Source: Polyodon spathula
Lineage: Eukaryota > Chordata > Actinopteri > Acipenseriformes > Polyodontidae
DNA: 64,000 bases
Assembly (NCBI RefSeq): GCF_017654505.1
Contig: NC_054572.1
Span: 3,718,914 to 3,782,913 of the forward strand
Direction: 5' to 3'
Shown here: positions 32,311 through 44,450 of the stretch, piece by piece
Layout of the letters: each line of letters opens with the position of its first letter
Numbering within the stretch: the stretch's first letter is position 1
Position numbers and translations under genes: made by a program
Notes under the pieces: model-generated
Told to the model about the DNA's origin: nothing
Databases searched by the model: none
Seen by the model: only the letters and a program-made list of their open reading frames with translations

Positions 32311-34454
32311 TTAAGCTGATCATTGGAAACATTTCCCTGAACTGTTAAGTTCTAAAGTCAACTGTTTATTTTTCTGCCCATATCAACCTATTTTCTATAA
32401 CCCATATCTGGGATTTTATATACCTGATAGATCCCCAGTTAGAAGCTAAATATATATTTGTACCAAATTGGAACTGTTAGCTGAGAAGCAGTGGCTGGGA
32501 CTTGAAGCAGGAAGTAAGAGATTTAAATGTAGCTGAAACCAACAGATTCTTTCAGAATATATAAGACACCTGTTCATTACCGTTATAAAACAACCTAATG
32601 ATTGAACTTCCTTGGTGTGCGGCTGTTCCTTAAATACATTTTTTTTAAGAAAATGACAGCTTCCATTAAATGTTTTTATTTATGAAAAATGTTTATAGGG
32701 TTGAAGCCAACACAGCAGAATATACATTGTCGTGTTACCATGCCAACGTAGATCTGGAGAGCACAGCAATTACTTGGGCATCAGTTAATGTCTGTCAGCT
32801 GGCTTTCTATTACCATACCCTGATTCAAAGTGCACTCATTTTCTCCAGATTGTAATGGATGTTCTTCATTTGCTTTCGTCTTCAGACTTCATTAGCTGCG
32901 CGGGTTTGATGACAGAAACAGATGAAGCTGCATTTTCTCTCCCCTTTCTTCCTGTTTTCAGTTCACCTTTAATTTCTATCTAATCAGTATTAACACAATG
33001 TAGAAAATGATTGAGAGCGAACAGCCAGTCAGCTTCCAGATCTAGCGGGCTTCTATTTTGCAAAGATTCCTACTGGAACTGTGAATTAAATTTTAAATTA
33101 ATCTGCGCATATATACCGGCTTTTTACTTAACATTGTAATCTACAAATAATCTGAAAACATAAAAAGCTACTTAAACATACTCTCTGACGCTGGTCTAGA
33201 TACAAGGGAAATCATATGTGTGACAGGACATCGTAATGAAGGCTCAATTCACAGCTACTGGACAGCAAATCAACAGGGAAGACACGATTGGTCCACACTT
33301 CTGTCATCGGCTGGCTCCAAACAACACCCTCCCTCAAAACCAGCCAGTCAAACTGCAAACCCTGTTTCAGTTCTTTCCGCACCAACCAATACACTCCCTG
33401 CCTGCTTGAATGACGCCTACATACACAGACTATACAACAATCATACATGTCCAGATAAATTATAATAAGAAAGAGTAAGACCCCAATAAATATATATGTT
33501 TGCAATAATAATCATTTTAATAATAATATTTTCTCTACTTGTATGTGGTTTTTCTATTCTAATTCTATTCTAATTATGTTAGGGACTATTTTCCTCAACG
33601 GAATGTTACCTGCCGAAATATGAGAAGTTCAAGGTTAATATAGGTTTTCAAGTTTTTTTGTTTTTTTTAAAGAGAAAATAAAGAAATAAATAATTTTCTA
33701 ATAGTGATAGAACCCTCTCAATGTGGGCTCTACCATGTGGTAGATGACCTTGACTTTCGTTAGAGCCCTCGCATACGGCTCGGGACGCATAAAGCTGTTT
33801 ATTTCAGTCTTTACTAGAAAATGTCAAAGTGAAACACATTTTTATCCTGCTGTTCAGCAATTCTCCTTCTATGAGTGATAATGTGACATACAGGAGGACT
33901 GCTTCCTAAAAAGGAAATGTTTTGTAAGAGGAGTAGCCAAGGTTATAAAAAATAAAAACATTTTCTCACCAGAAAAGCAGCTTTATTACTGGCCCCCACA
34001 ATGTTTTGTGTTTATTGTAGATTTTATGGGCTTTTTGGGTTTTTTTCCCATCATGCTATGTAAAATATTTTTCATTTTTCAGCACAATGCTGTAGCTAAG
34101 TAATCTAACAGTTTCTCCCTGCTGTTGACTCGCTCCCTGGCACTGAGCAATAGCACAGGGAGTGCTTTCTTACCAAGGAGAAGCTGCAACATTTACCTTC
34201 ATGCCGTTGAAAGCTTTGCATTTACTAAATTACAATTACTTGCAATATTATCTCCCAATAGAAAGGCCAGTGCTAATTATTATGTTATTGGCTGCAATGA
34301 CTAAGCATTGCAAACTGTCTTGATCACAGTTAAAAACTTGGTAGATTATCAACTTCATCAAGGCTAACCTTTACCCTAACCCTTCCACAGAATTTCTTTG
34401 TAGTACTGCTTAGTCATTGTCAACAATGACTCTATCCTAAAGCCGCCTCATAAA
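32311..34454. other. unassigned DNA with one hairpin
   Basis: Includes a hairpin at 33725-33768 with gggctcta and tagagccc arms and an inner ctacca/tggtag pair. A ggctcgggac motif (about 33777-33786) also occurs, inverted, in the fold-back at 10.7 kb. No gene seen. Confidence 0.4.
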
Positions 34455-34613
<159 letters not shown>

Positions 34614-34615
34614 CA

Positions 34616-35367
34616 CAGCTCTGGAAAAAATTAAGAGACCACTGCAAAATTATCAGTTTCTCTGGTTTTACTATATATAGGTATGTGTTTGGGTAAAATG
34701 AACATTTTTGTTTTATTCTATAAACTACTGACAACATTTCTTCCAAATTCCAAATAAAAATATTGTCATTTAGAGCATTTATTTGCAGAAAATGACAACT
34801 GGTCAAAATAACAAAAAAGATGCAGTGTTGTCAGACCTCGAATAATGCAAAGAAAATAACTTCATATTCATTTTTAAACAACACAATACTAATGTTTTAA
34901 CTTAGGAAGAGTTCAGAAATCAATATTTGGTGGAATAACCCTGATTTTCAAGCACAGCTTTCGTGTGTCTTGGCATGCTCTCCACCAGTCTTTCACATTG
35001 TTGTTGGGTGGCTTAATGCAACTCCTGGCGCAAAAATTCAAGCAGCTTGGCTTTGTTTCATGGCTTGTGACCATCCATCTTCCTCTTGATCACATTTCAG
35101 AGGTTTGTGTTGTTTAAAAATGAATATGAACTTCTTTCTTTGCATTATTCGAGGTCTGACAACACTGCATCTTTTTTGTTATTTTGACCAGTTGTCATTT
35201 TCTGCAAATAAATGCTCTAAATGACAGTATTTTTATTTGGAATTTGGAAGAAATGTTGTCAGTAGTTTAAAACAAAAATGTTCATTTTACCCAAACACAT
35301 ACCTATAAATAGTAAAACCAGAGAAACTGATAATTTTGCAGTGGTCTCTTAATTTTTTCCAGAGCTG
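34616..35367. mobile_element. Tc1 fold-back derivative (non-autonomous)
   Basis: A 752-bp element with ends CAGCTCTGGAAAAAATTAAG and its reverse complement next to TA dinucleotides. The arms at 34616-34886 and 35104-35367 are about 265-270 bp and closely matched. The roughly 215-bp middle keeps only the C-terminal end of a Tc1 transposase on the minus strand. An internal deletion of a full Tc1 element explains this. (TA)n sequence borders both sides. Confidence 0.95.
34919..35095 (-). pseudogene. Tc1 transposase C-terminal remnant
   Basis: The minus strand reads VIKRKMDGHKP, stop, NKAKLLEFLRQELH, stop, ATQQQCERLVESMP...AVLENQGYSTKY, then the natural stop at 34919-34921. Two internal stops (TGA, TAA) and loss of everything upstream make it inert. 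The sequence belongs to a different Tc1 lineage from the copy at 10.9 kb, which ends in GGHTKY. Confidence 0.92.
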
Positions 35368-35809
35368 TATATATATATAGTATAAATCTACAATGCTGCA
35401 GGCACATTGCTCTGGCATGTGTTCTCCTGCTATAATTAAAAATCAAACCTGAAGCCAAGAGATCCTGCAGTACCAGTGCAGGCACAGACTCACATCCTTA
35501 CCATACTTCAATGTAAATATGTGTCACTGTTTTCAATGTTAATAAAGCATTTAAACATGCACCCTTACCAAATTATCTTAAATGCAATAGCATTACATTA
35601 GCTCTGTACTGAGCTGCAATAGCTGCTGATACTAGGGTAGCGCCTGTAGTAGGAGCCTCTGGTTCTAGCAGAGTCAGAACAAAGCACAGGACTGCTGTAG
35701 TAAAACAGGAGAAGTCTGCAGTTCAATGAATAAAGCTGTGTTGATGTAGACTATAAATGAAGGACAGACGGCAGCAGGAATAAAATAACGACAGTAAATC
35801 GAAGGTAAA
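35368..35809. other. unassigned DNA, possible gypsy leader at its right end
   Basis: A short (TA)n follows the Tc1 derivative. The last 80-100 bp before 35810 may be the untranslated leader of the gag remnant, inferred from position only. Confidence 0.35.
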
Positions 35810-36322
35810 ATGGCACAATTTGGAAGGATTGATGAATTTAAGCCGGATACTGAAACACGGTCAGCTTACGTGGAACGCAAGAGTTATTCATTGCAAACAA
35901 TATCCAAGAAGAAAAAAAAGTGTAACTGGTTCTTCTACCTATTGGTTATTAAGAAACTTAGTGCAGTCACAGAAACTGAAAGATAAAACTTTCGATGAGA
36001 ATGTCACAATCTTTCAGAGACATTTTGAGCTGAAACTGTTGTTAATTGCCAAGCGCTTTGGTTTTCATCAATGCAACCCAAAGGAGGATGAATCAGTTGC
36101 ACAGTACACAGCTGAGCTGAAACAGTGTTCAGTGCAGCGCGAGTTCGGATCCTCTTGGATGAAGCACTATGGGACTGTTTTGTCAGTGGAATACTTAGTG
36201 AAGCATGTCAGCGGAGGTTATTGTCAGAGGTGAATTTAACTTTTGCAAGAGCATTTGAGATCACCACGGGCATGGAAACTGCTGAGAAAGCTACTCAACA
36301 ACTTTGCAAAATGGAGTAATTT
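35810..36322 (+). pseudogene. Ty3/gypsy gag remnant
   Basis: An ATG at 35810 opens with MAQFGRIDEFKPDTETRSAY, a gag-like N-terminus. After a frame change the text continues with GSSTYWLLRNLVQSQKLKD, HQCNPKEDESVAQYTAELKQ (near 36065-36125) and, in a third frame, LSEACQRRLLSEVNLTFARA and TAEKATQQLCKME. These are the capsid-like parts of gypsy gag. At least two frameshifts break it, and no intact zinc knuckle follows. The element's pol and LTRs are not adjacent. Confidence 0.82.
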
Positions 36323-37130
36323 GCAACTGACACTGGCTTTCATAGAGATTGTTGCTAAGACCCGGGATTCCACGATTAGTGACGTATTGCCTGCTTAGTG
36401 AAATGGTACCAAAGAAGGTAAGTGTCCAAATTGGAGGCCAACATGAGTTTTGTAAAAACATGGAAACACAGCATTGGGGGGCAATTAGAGTGTGTACTCG
36501 AGTTGGCTTGACTATGGAAAAGAGATATTAGACACTAATAACTAACACACAACACAGACATGGTCACTTCTCCAGATAGTGAGTGCTCTTGTGCAGATGA
36601 GGTGAAAGACAACAGTTTGGGAAGCAGTAGTGCAGTGTAATCCAGGTTTGGTGCAGACTTGTAGTGACAGCTTCCAGTCAGCATTTCACCGTCTACCAGT
36701 GAAATGACAAAACAGTCAGAACAACAAAACAAACAAAACACGAAACACCCACGATAATAAATTACTTCCGTCTCCTAGGAGCCTGTTGCATAAAGGTGCT
36801 TTAAAAAAGCCAGGTTTAGTTTAAATTATCTGGTTTGCGTTAACGGGATGTAATTTAGCACGCTGATTTGGTTGCAAGAACGTAGATCGAGTTTAAATTA
36901 ACCTAGATAACTCAAGCCGGGTTAATGTTTCTATGTGTGTGCGTGGAACGGACCGCTGACACAGTCTCCATTGCTAGTATACATGTTGTCACGGTAACCT
37001 TTATTACATAGTAGTTGAAAAAGAAAATGCAGAAGAAAGAGCAAGTTTTGTGTTTACTGCTTCTGAGCAGCAAATTTTAATTTCTAAATATGAGCAAGTA
37101 AAAGAAATATTGTAAGCAAAAAAAACCAGG
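36323..37130. other. unassigned DNA
   Basis: Possibly more decayed gypsy sequence at first. A stretch near 36778-36920 (gagcctgttgcataaagg..., aaattaacctagataactc) resembles ends of some DNA transposons, but I cannot delimit an element. Confidence 0.3.
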
Positions 37131-37262
37131 CCACTGCCAATAAAGACAGCAAGGCAGCCTGGCACGCTATAGCAGACACTGTCAATGCATAAGCATACAG
37201 TATTGCCAGGGAGGCAGCCTGGCAAGCTATAGCAGACGCTGTTTACGCATAAGTATACAGTA
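37131..37262 (+). repeat. two-copy tandem repeat of about 60 bp
   Basis: ggcagcctggca.gctatagcaga.gctgt...gcataag.atacagta occurs twice in tandem with several substitutions. Confidence 0.85.
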
Positions 37263-37424
37263 TCCCCATTAAGCACAAAATCACATACCCCAACTTTATT
37301 TGTATATTTCTGTGCCGCTGTATTTAGATTCATAATTGTTTATGGTCATAATTTATAGACACATAGCACGAAGAGTAAATCTACATTATTCCAACAGTGA
37401 CTGATACTTCGCATACTGCATTAG

Positions 37425-37600
37425 GGTGATGGCTGGCTTGTGACCCTTCCTGGATGGCTGGCTTGTGACCCTGGAATGAACTACCAAGCCATCTAGTCCA
37501 GAGCACTCTGTTTCTGCTACACAGCACCCTTACAGGTCAGGAAGGAGATTGTTGACTAGGCTTCATTCCCTCTGTGTCACATTCATCCAGATATTAGATT
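37425..37600 (-). repeat. LTR-end fragment related to the solo LTR at 39682
   Basis: Shares with the right end of 39682-40399 the block tagtccag(a/g)g(c/t)actctg...aggtcaggaaggagat...gtcaca. This is the 5' end of the LTR on the minus strand. A 20-bp phrase (gatggctggcttgtgaccct) is duplicated at its left side. Confidence 0.55.
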
Positions 37601-37737
37601 ATATACTTTGATTTCACCAGAATATTTTACTTGTCCTTATGCAGCCAGTTTGGTCTGTTTTATTTGTCTGTGAAAAACACTCTTTATGTTTAGCATTCCG
37701 AATCTCACATTATTAAAACAGCCAGTAGATCAGCTTT

Positions 37738-38313
37738 GCACTAGATCAGTCAGCCCAGGTGTTTCTTTCATTGTAACGAGCACTCTAGATCAGTCAGCCC
37801 CTGTGTTCCTCTCATTGTAACGAGCACTCTAGATCAGTCAGCCCCTGTGTTCCTGTCATTGTAACGAGCACTCTAGATCAGCCAGCCCCTGTGTTCCTCT
37901 CATTGTAACGAGCACTCTAGATCAGTCAGCCCCTGTGTTCCTCTCATTGTAACGAGCACTCTAGATCAGTCAGCCCCTGTGTTCCTGTCATTGTAACGAG
38001 CACTCTAGATCAGTCAGCCCAGGTGTTTCTTTCATTGTAACGAGCACTCTAGATCAGTCAGACCCTGTGTGTCCTCTCATTGTAACGAGCACTCTAGATC
38101 AGTCAGCCCTTGTGTTCCTCTCATTGTAACGAGCACTCTAGATCAGTCAGCCCCTGTGTTCCTCTCATTGTAACGAGCACTCTAGATCAGTCAGCCCAGG
38201 TGTTTCTTTCATTGTAACGAGCACTCTAGATCAGTCAGCCCCTGTATTCCTCTCATTGTAACGAACACTCTAGATCAGTCAGCCCCTGTGTTCCTCTCGT
38301 TGTAACGAGCACT
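37738..38313 (+). repeat. 44-bp minisatellite
   Basis: About 13 copies of a 44-bp unit with cactctagatcagtcagccc, tgtgttcctctcattg and taacgag. Unit variants (aggtgtttctttcatt versus cctgtgttcctctcatt) recur at intervals, which suggests block duplications. Confidence 0.97.
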
Positions 38314-39681
38314 TGCCACCTCGTTTCCAGGGAGCTGTAGAGAGGAGAACCACAGTCCGGCCAGCGTCCCGACAACACAGTGATAAATGCAGCCCTGAAC
38401 AGACCGTAATTAAGTAACAGACCATAATTAGGGAAGTTTTTGAAGAACTTTGGCCAAGTCGCTCCAGATTTGAACATTATGTTCATTTCACATTAGGATT
38501 GAATTTGGAGAAAAACATACCCAGGGCCATTCCTTATCGGATCCAGAAACAGACCTCTGGAAATATGCATTGTTTGAAGGGCTCTATTATACAAGGGTGG
38601 TGTGTATGGCTTGTAATGTATATAGTAAAATATACCTAGCCTCTACTGGTATATAACCATCCAAACACTACATTACTGCTTGTCTGCTTATTGACAAATC
38701 TTATTTCCTCACCAGTTACAAAGTTGATTGACCCTAAGCCCTTCAAAGCTTTGCACATCACTTTTAAACATACATGTCTTGTGCATAACCACCCATCTAC
38801 ACCCAGACTTTAACTCGATCGTTCTGGAACAGCCCAGCCATAACCCCGCATTCCAGGATTCAAGCTGCCTCTCTTCAAAGGAATACATGAATCGCAAAGA
38901 TATGGAAAGCGTTGTTGTATTCCTCTATGTATTAATGCTGTGATGCATGAGTCTGTTGCACTCCCCTTGCTCATCCAGGATGGATGTATAGAGGTAGGAT
39001 CAACTACAGCCCCAGTGTAATAGTGCACCAGTGTGCTGCTTCAAGCAATTGTAATGTTCCTATCTTGCACAATGGAGGATATCAATCAACAGAACTAGCC
39101 CAGTCATTCACCATAACAGCCTAAATGGAGAAAGTGTGTAAACTTTAACCCTAAATACAGAGTCAGTTACAGTCAAACAACCCTTTAACCCGAAACACAG
39201 AGTCAGTTAAAGTCAAACAAACAGTACAACAGCCTTGTTTTGTTTTTGTTTGCATTTCCGATACTGGATAAATATTTTTGTCACTGGACTGTAAGAGGGT
39301 GGCCTTGCGATGGTGACTCACCAGCAAACAATGCTTCCTGCTATTTTGAGATGCGCTTGTTTTTTTGTGAATTGTGAAGTTTTTAACCCCACAGTCACAA
39401 GACTTGAGCTTTCAACCTTTCCCACAGATACTTTTCGGAAGCCTTAAGAATCTAAGTAGAGTTTGGAAGGACTCCAAGTGCCAGACAGGAGGAAGTTCCA
39501 CTCACTGCCATGTGATTTCCAAGAAAGAAACACCGACCGCTGAACAATATTGTAATTTCCATATTTTTGTAATGGCATTTTCTGCCATTACAAAATGACT
39601 GTGTAAGACCACACAAAACCCTTTAGCAGTGCTGCTTCATTGTCAGTTTCTTGTAGTAATACTGCAATAAGTATTGGTTAT
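38314..39681. other. unassigned DNA
   Basis: No gene recognised. A short direct repeat (acagagtcagtta.agtcaaacaa) occurs twice around 39160-39222. Confidence 0.4.
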
Positions 39682-40399
39682 TGTGGCAAAGTGGATACAG
39701 GTGAGTGCGGTGCAGAGTAGATTAATCACACAGACAATTGCTTTCAGGTACAATGGTGTTAATAAATGACAATGCCAGAGCCTGACAGCATGTATCTCTC
39801 GTAACTGTAATCCCCGGGTTAGACTCACAGCCAAAAGTCCAGGTTTTCCAAACACCCTCACTAAACACACAACACAAACACAAGACAGTGAGTGAAATTA
39901 GGTGCTAGTGGTGTGATTACAGTACTCTGTGAAATGCAGGGGTGAAAAGTGATGTCTGGGTTAATGCTGGCTTGTGCTACAGCTTCGGATCGTGTTACTG
40001 GTTGTCTACAAAGACAAAACGACAGTTACAGCTGACAATTAACAACACAATACGAACACTCACGGTTTCTAGTACAGCACGGTATTCCTTCAAGATAAAA
40101 TCCAACCATTTACAAAGGAACAGATTACTTTGCTGCGCTCCTATTTTATACCCTCGCTCATGACCCCTTGGTTAACGAGCGCATCCACTTCTCCAATCCG
40201 CAGATGCCACGCGGTGTCTCGTTCAGGTCATTGAGTTCCGGTACCGTAGCTCAGTCCCTTCTCTAGCCGGTCGACTTCCACCTACCCACGGGAATAAACT
40301 ATCATGCCTTTTAGTCCAGGGTACTCTGGTCCCTTTATCTAGTACCCTCTCAGGTCAGGAGGGAGATCTAACACCAAGAGTCATTTGATCTCTATCACA
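39682..40399 (-). mobile_element. probable solo LTR (gypsy type)
   Basis: 718 bp with TG...CA termini (plus strand TGTGGCAAAG...CTATCACA). The flanks are gttat and tttat, a 4-of-5 match to a target duplication. On the minus strand a TATA box (gtataaaatagg, rc of about 40141-40153) lies inside, consistent with an LTR promoter. The right end is shared with the fragment at 37425. No internal retroelement sequence adjoins it, so it is best read as a recombined solo LTR. Confidence 0.65.
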
Positions 40400-40414
40400 T
40401 TTATGTACAATACA

Positions 40415-40860
40415 ATACAGTACACATTTATTTTTGTAGAGCGCCCTTCAAGCCATGGCATCCAGGAGAGCAGTACAAAGTTAAAAACAAAACAAGTATA
40501 CTCATTGTACAACACACTCCCCCTACAAGCAATTATATAAAAAGCACATAAAAAAAGTATATTGTCAATTTAGACTTAAAAGAGTCCACTGTTTCAACCT
40601 GCCTAAAGTCAACGTGAATAGAGTTCCACAAACGAGGAGAACAACACCAACAAGCTCTGGCTCAAGTTGATTTAAGATGACTTCTTGAACAACTAAGCAT
40701 TCTGCATTTTCTGATCTCAAGAAATGAATATACAAAGTTAGTAGTTACTGGAGATAGGATGGCCCTAATCCATGAAGGAAGTTATTATGGTAACTTCACA
40801 ATGAATTTGGTAACTCACTGGTAACCGAGGTAAGTACTGAGCGCTGGAGTAGTATGTGAA
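40415..40860 (-). repeat. LINE 3'-end-type interspersed repeat
   Basis: acaatacaatacagtac then atttatttttgtagagcgcc resembles the reversed 3' end of fish LINE/SINE families (tail repeat, then ttatatagcgcctttcaa). Downstream, gagttccacaaacgaggag and similar phrases fit the same repeat type. Diverged; family not assigned. Confidence 0.5.
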
Positions 40861-42238
40861 AAGACAAGTATGTAATGATGATATTGTCATGCTCAGTCCC
40901 CTGTTATTGGTCAAATGCTAAATATCTTAGAACTATAACTGTTTACACTATAGAATTACAATATCCAAAAGCTGGTATAGAGATATGCATCAACTCAGAA
41001 CAGACACGTGGGCTCTTTTATTGCAGTTTTGGTGTTTTTTCCATGGAAGCTAAGATCTTGCTACAGATGATTTGACAGCTTGATACCAGCAGTGTGCAGA
41101 TTTCCAGGGCTTGCTGTCTTTGCATTTAGACCATGTTACCTTTTCTTTCAGGTCATCCATTAAAGCCCCTTGTGATAAATTATACATCCCTCTATAATGA
41201 CCCAGTAAAATAGTCTTTTATTGCATGCTGGTCCTAATAGAGGGTGACCTGTTTTCAAAGAGACAGAGAGTGTTCTTACTGGTGAGCTGTTCCTCAAGGT
41301 GTTGGTTCTTACTGAACCCTGATTGTAGCTGCCTTTATGAATGTGCTTTATGCTCTGTATGTGTCTGTGGGGCTATTGATGAAGAATGGGTGCTGTGTGA
41401 TTTTCAGAGCCCTCCTAAAAACAAACCCACAGGAGTTCCAGGCGCCAGTCTGGTAAGAAAAATAAAAAAAAGAATATTCTTTTTTTTTTTTTTTTTTTTT
41501 TAACGTGAATGAATGATCTTTTAGTATGTGAGGCACACTGTGACGAGGTTGTCAGTTCTTGATTTTGGAAGCGTGAGAGACTGCAGAGTGCAGCTCCAAA
41601 TATGAAGGAGAAAGAAACTGTATATTTTATGTCTCGACAAAATCTGAAGTTAAAAAGTTGGTACAGGCAAAAAAACAAAGAGCACAGAGCTGCACACAGT
41701 ACAAGGTCTCTGTTAACAACACTTGTGTACTGTCTTGTGTACTGCTCTAGGAGCCCCCAACTATAATGTGAACCCAGATTAAAAACCTTCATCAAAACAA
41801 CAGCGGCAGCAACATCAGCATTTCGATTTTGGAAGAGAAATAAAGAAGCACATTCACAACAGCATGGATACACGCAGGGAAAGCCCCAGATAATTCCCTT
41901 TAGCAAGAGAGAGTTCATTTTTACTGCCTTCCTGTAACACATTCAGTCTGGAACTGAGAACACTGCTTTTGAATGGAACAGGACGGATTCAGATAACAGA
42001 GCTGCTGCATGGAAGTGGTCATGTGGCTGACTGAATGAGAAGCAGAACAAAGGCCTCTTCACAGTAAGGGATCTGAAACTGCAGCAGCCAAACTGAAGCA
42101 GAGCATGGGGCCCCCGAAGCCAGTCCGGAATGGGGTGGGAAGAAGGGGGACTACCTATCATCACATCTGCTGCACTTTAAGATGTGACAGCTGCCATTGC
42201 GTCATTTCCTTCTGTGTGACAGTAGCAGTAGTATCAGT
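40861..42238. other. unassigned DNA
   Basis: Contains a T22 run at 41480-41501. Open frames here run through homopolymer and are not gene-like. Confidence 0.4.
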
Positions 42239-42310
42239 ATTATTCTTATTCTTATTCTTATTCTTATTCTTATTCTTATTCTTATTCTTATTCTTATTCT
42301 TATTCTTATT
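42239..42310. repeat. (TATTCT)n microsatellite
   Basis: About 12 perfect 6-bp units. Confidence 0.97.
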
Positions 42311-42404
42311 GCAGTTGCTGGTTTCTTTAAATGACATTCCCGCTAGCCGATTGTAATATAGGGTTTTGATTCCCTTGTAACGCAGCCCTGTTTCACAATG
42401 AACT

Positions 42405-42690
42405 CTGTGATCCTGAGCCCAGCTCCCTTTGACACAGATCTCGCTAACACTCAGCTTGGCTTATAGTTATAGATGGATTATATTTAAACCAGGAAGCTTG
42501 TAAAACAATGTGTGCTATGTGCTTCATTGTGGTGTCACTGTGTATTGTATGACATTGTCAGTGAAATGTCAGGACACCGTGCCCTACATTAAGAGAACCG
42601 GAGTGATTCAAGAAAGGGTTCTCAAGTGTTTGCTGACCTCAGATATGTGTTGGGGTGACTGGCTGTTATGGTGTGTTTTCAGGAGTAAAT
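42405..42690 (+). repeat. duplicated block, copy 1
   Basis: Matches 43935-44215 in the same orientation. Shared phrases: gacacagatctc, aacactc.gct, gtattg.atgacattgtcag, gatgtcaggacac.g.gccc and tacattaagaga.ccgga. Family unknown. Confidence 0.75.
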
Positions 42691-42929
42691 AGCATAAAAG
42701 ACTACTTGAATTGAATTCAATACGTATTTTTCATAAAGTTTAACAAAATCAACACGTGTAGACTAAGAGAAGCTGTGGTGTGAGCAATTGTCAGATCGAT
42801 TTGTGATGGAAAACATCATAAAACAAGTAATAATAACAAAAAAGAACATGAAGCCGTTGTATTATTCTAATTTTAAACCAGATTCAGGTTTGGTCTGGTA
42901 TGCGGGTATAAAGTACTGTGAAGGAAACG

Positions 42930-43212
42930 TTTGTTCTGTACTCATTGAAAATGTCTGTCCTGTACTCATTGAAAATGTCTGTTCTGTGCTCATTGAAAAT
43001 GTCTGTTCTGTGCTCATTGAAAATGTCTGTTCCGTGCTCATTGAAAATGTCTGTCCTGTACTCATTGAAAATGTCTGTTCTGTACTCATTGAAAATGTCT
43101 GTTCCGTGCTCATTGAAAATGTCTGTTCTGTACTCATTGAAAATGTCTGTTCCGTGCTCATTGAAAATGTCTGCCCTGTACTCATTGAAAATGTCTGTTC
43201 TGTTCTCATTGA
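42930..43212 (+). repeat. 24-bp minisatellite
   Basis: About 12 copies of gaaaatgtctgttctgtact + catt with T/C and A/G variants. The unit is a multiple of three, so frames on both strands stay open. A 220-codon plus frame runs through it without other gene evidence. Confidence 0.96.
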
Positions 43213-43934
43213 ATTCCTCAATGGGATGGAATTTCTTAGATGGTATCGTGGGGGTCGCCAGAAACTCATTAGTTCAGATGAGGTCCTCAGCAGCACAACA
43301 TGTATAATGCATGTGAAACTCACTCCTGCTTCCAGTTACTCAGCATCATGGAGAGCCACTTATTCTAAAATGCTTAGTGTTACCACTATCATCATTTACT
43401 TTCATCTGGTGCCCCAGAAGAGATGCTCTGAGCACTTCAACTTTGTATAGAATGTATGCCTGTCTGGGAAAATTTTTCTTGTACTGACTGATATATAGAA
43501 AAAACCCACACCCAGTAATTGAAATCAGCAAAATAAGTGATCCTGGTGCTGGTCCTCAGCAGTAAGGGCTGTACTATTCACCTGACCGCAGTATCTTTAA
43601 TGGCCATGGCAAAATAATGCATCTGCACTAGGAAGGCTACATTGATGTAAGGCAACCATTGACAGTTGTAGTGCTTCAGTGGCAATCGCAATTGAAACTA
43701 GAAACTATGCTTTTCTGTTCTTTACCATGCTTTCACGTAGCATTTTGCTATCCATTTATCATGGATCTGGCCATTTAAAATAAAATGTAATATAAAATAA
43801 AATGTAATAGACAGAGAAACAATAGGATTGAGAACCACCCCCCGATGCATCTCATTACGGCTCCATGCTCATTGTAGTGCAGACACTGGTATCCCATTGG
43901 CATCAGTGAAACAACAATAGATAAGCTGAGCCAA
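43213..43934. other. unassigned DNA
   Basis: No gene or family recognised. Confidence 0.35.
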
Positions 43935-44215
43935 ACCAGTTCCCCTTGGCACAGATCTCTCCAACACTCGGCTCACAATTACTGCTCCTGGTTACAGATA
44001 GAGCAAGATGCTGCAGTGGAGCTGGATCCCCACAGTGGGGGCCATGTGCCCATTGTGATGTCACCGTGTATTGCATGACATTGTCAGCGAGATGTCAGGA
44101 CACTGCGCCCTACATTAAGAGACCCGGAGGATCCAAGGGCAGCCTAGACTAGTGTTTGTTGATCTCAGTCATCAGCCATTACTGTGTGTATTCACAAATA
44201 AATAGCAAGTCAATA
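43935..44215 (+). repeat. duplicated block, copy 2
   Basis: Partner of 42405-42690, about 1.5 kb downstream and in the same orientation. It contains an insert (ctgcagtggagctgg region) absent from copy 1. Confidence 0.75.
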
Positions 44216-44396
44216 GCTTTGCCATTTCATGTTTTTTAACCCTTACCGTGTTTTTATGGTGTATAATGTATTTATGTTCTGGTCTTTGTTTTGGCATGTG
44301 AGATACTATCATACATACAAAGCTGCTGCTGACACAGCAGAACTTTACATTACATTAGAACATTTACACAAGAGGGGAAAAAAGTGCACATGGCTG

Positions 44397-44397
44397 C

Positions 44398-44449
<52 letters not shown>
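44397..44449. repeat. (ATT)n tail-type microsatellite
   Basis: About 17 ATT units directly at the 3' end of the minus-strand LINE-tail element at 44451. On that strand it is the (AAT)n tail. Confidence 0.95.
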
Positions 44450-44450
44450 T

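Noticed and set aside
37738..38313. CRISPR-like regular repeats
   Set aside because: Units are contiguous 44-bp copies with small variants, not repeats separated by unique spacers.
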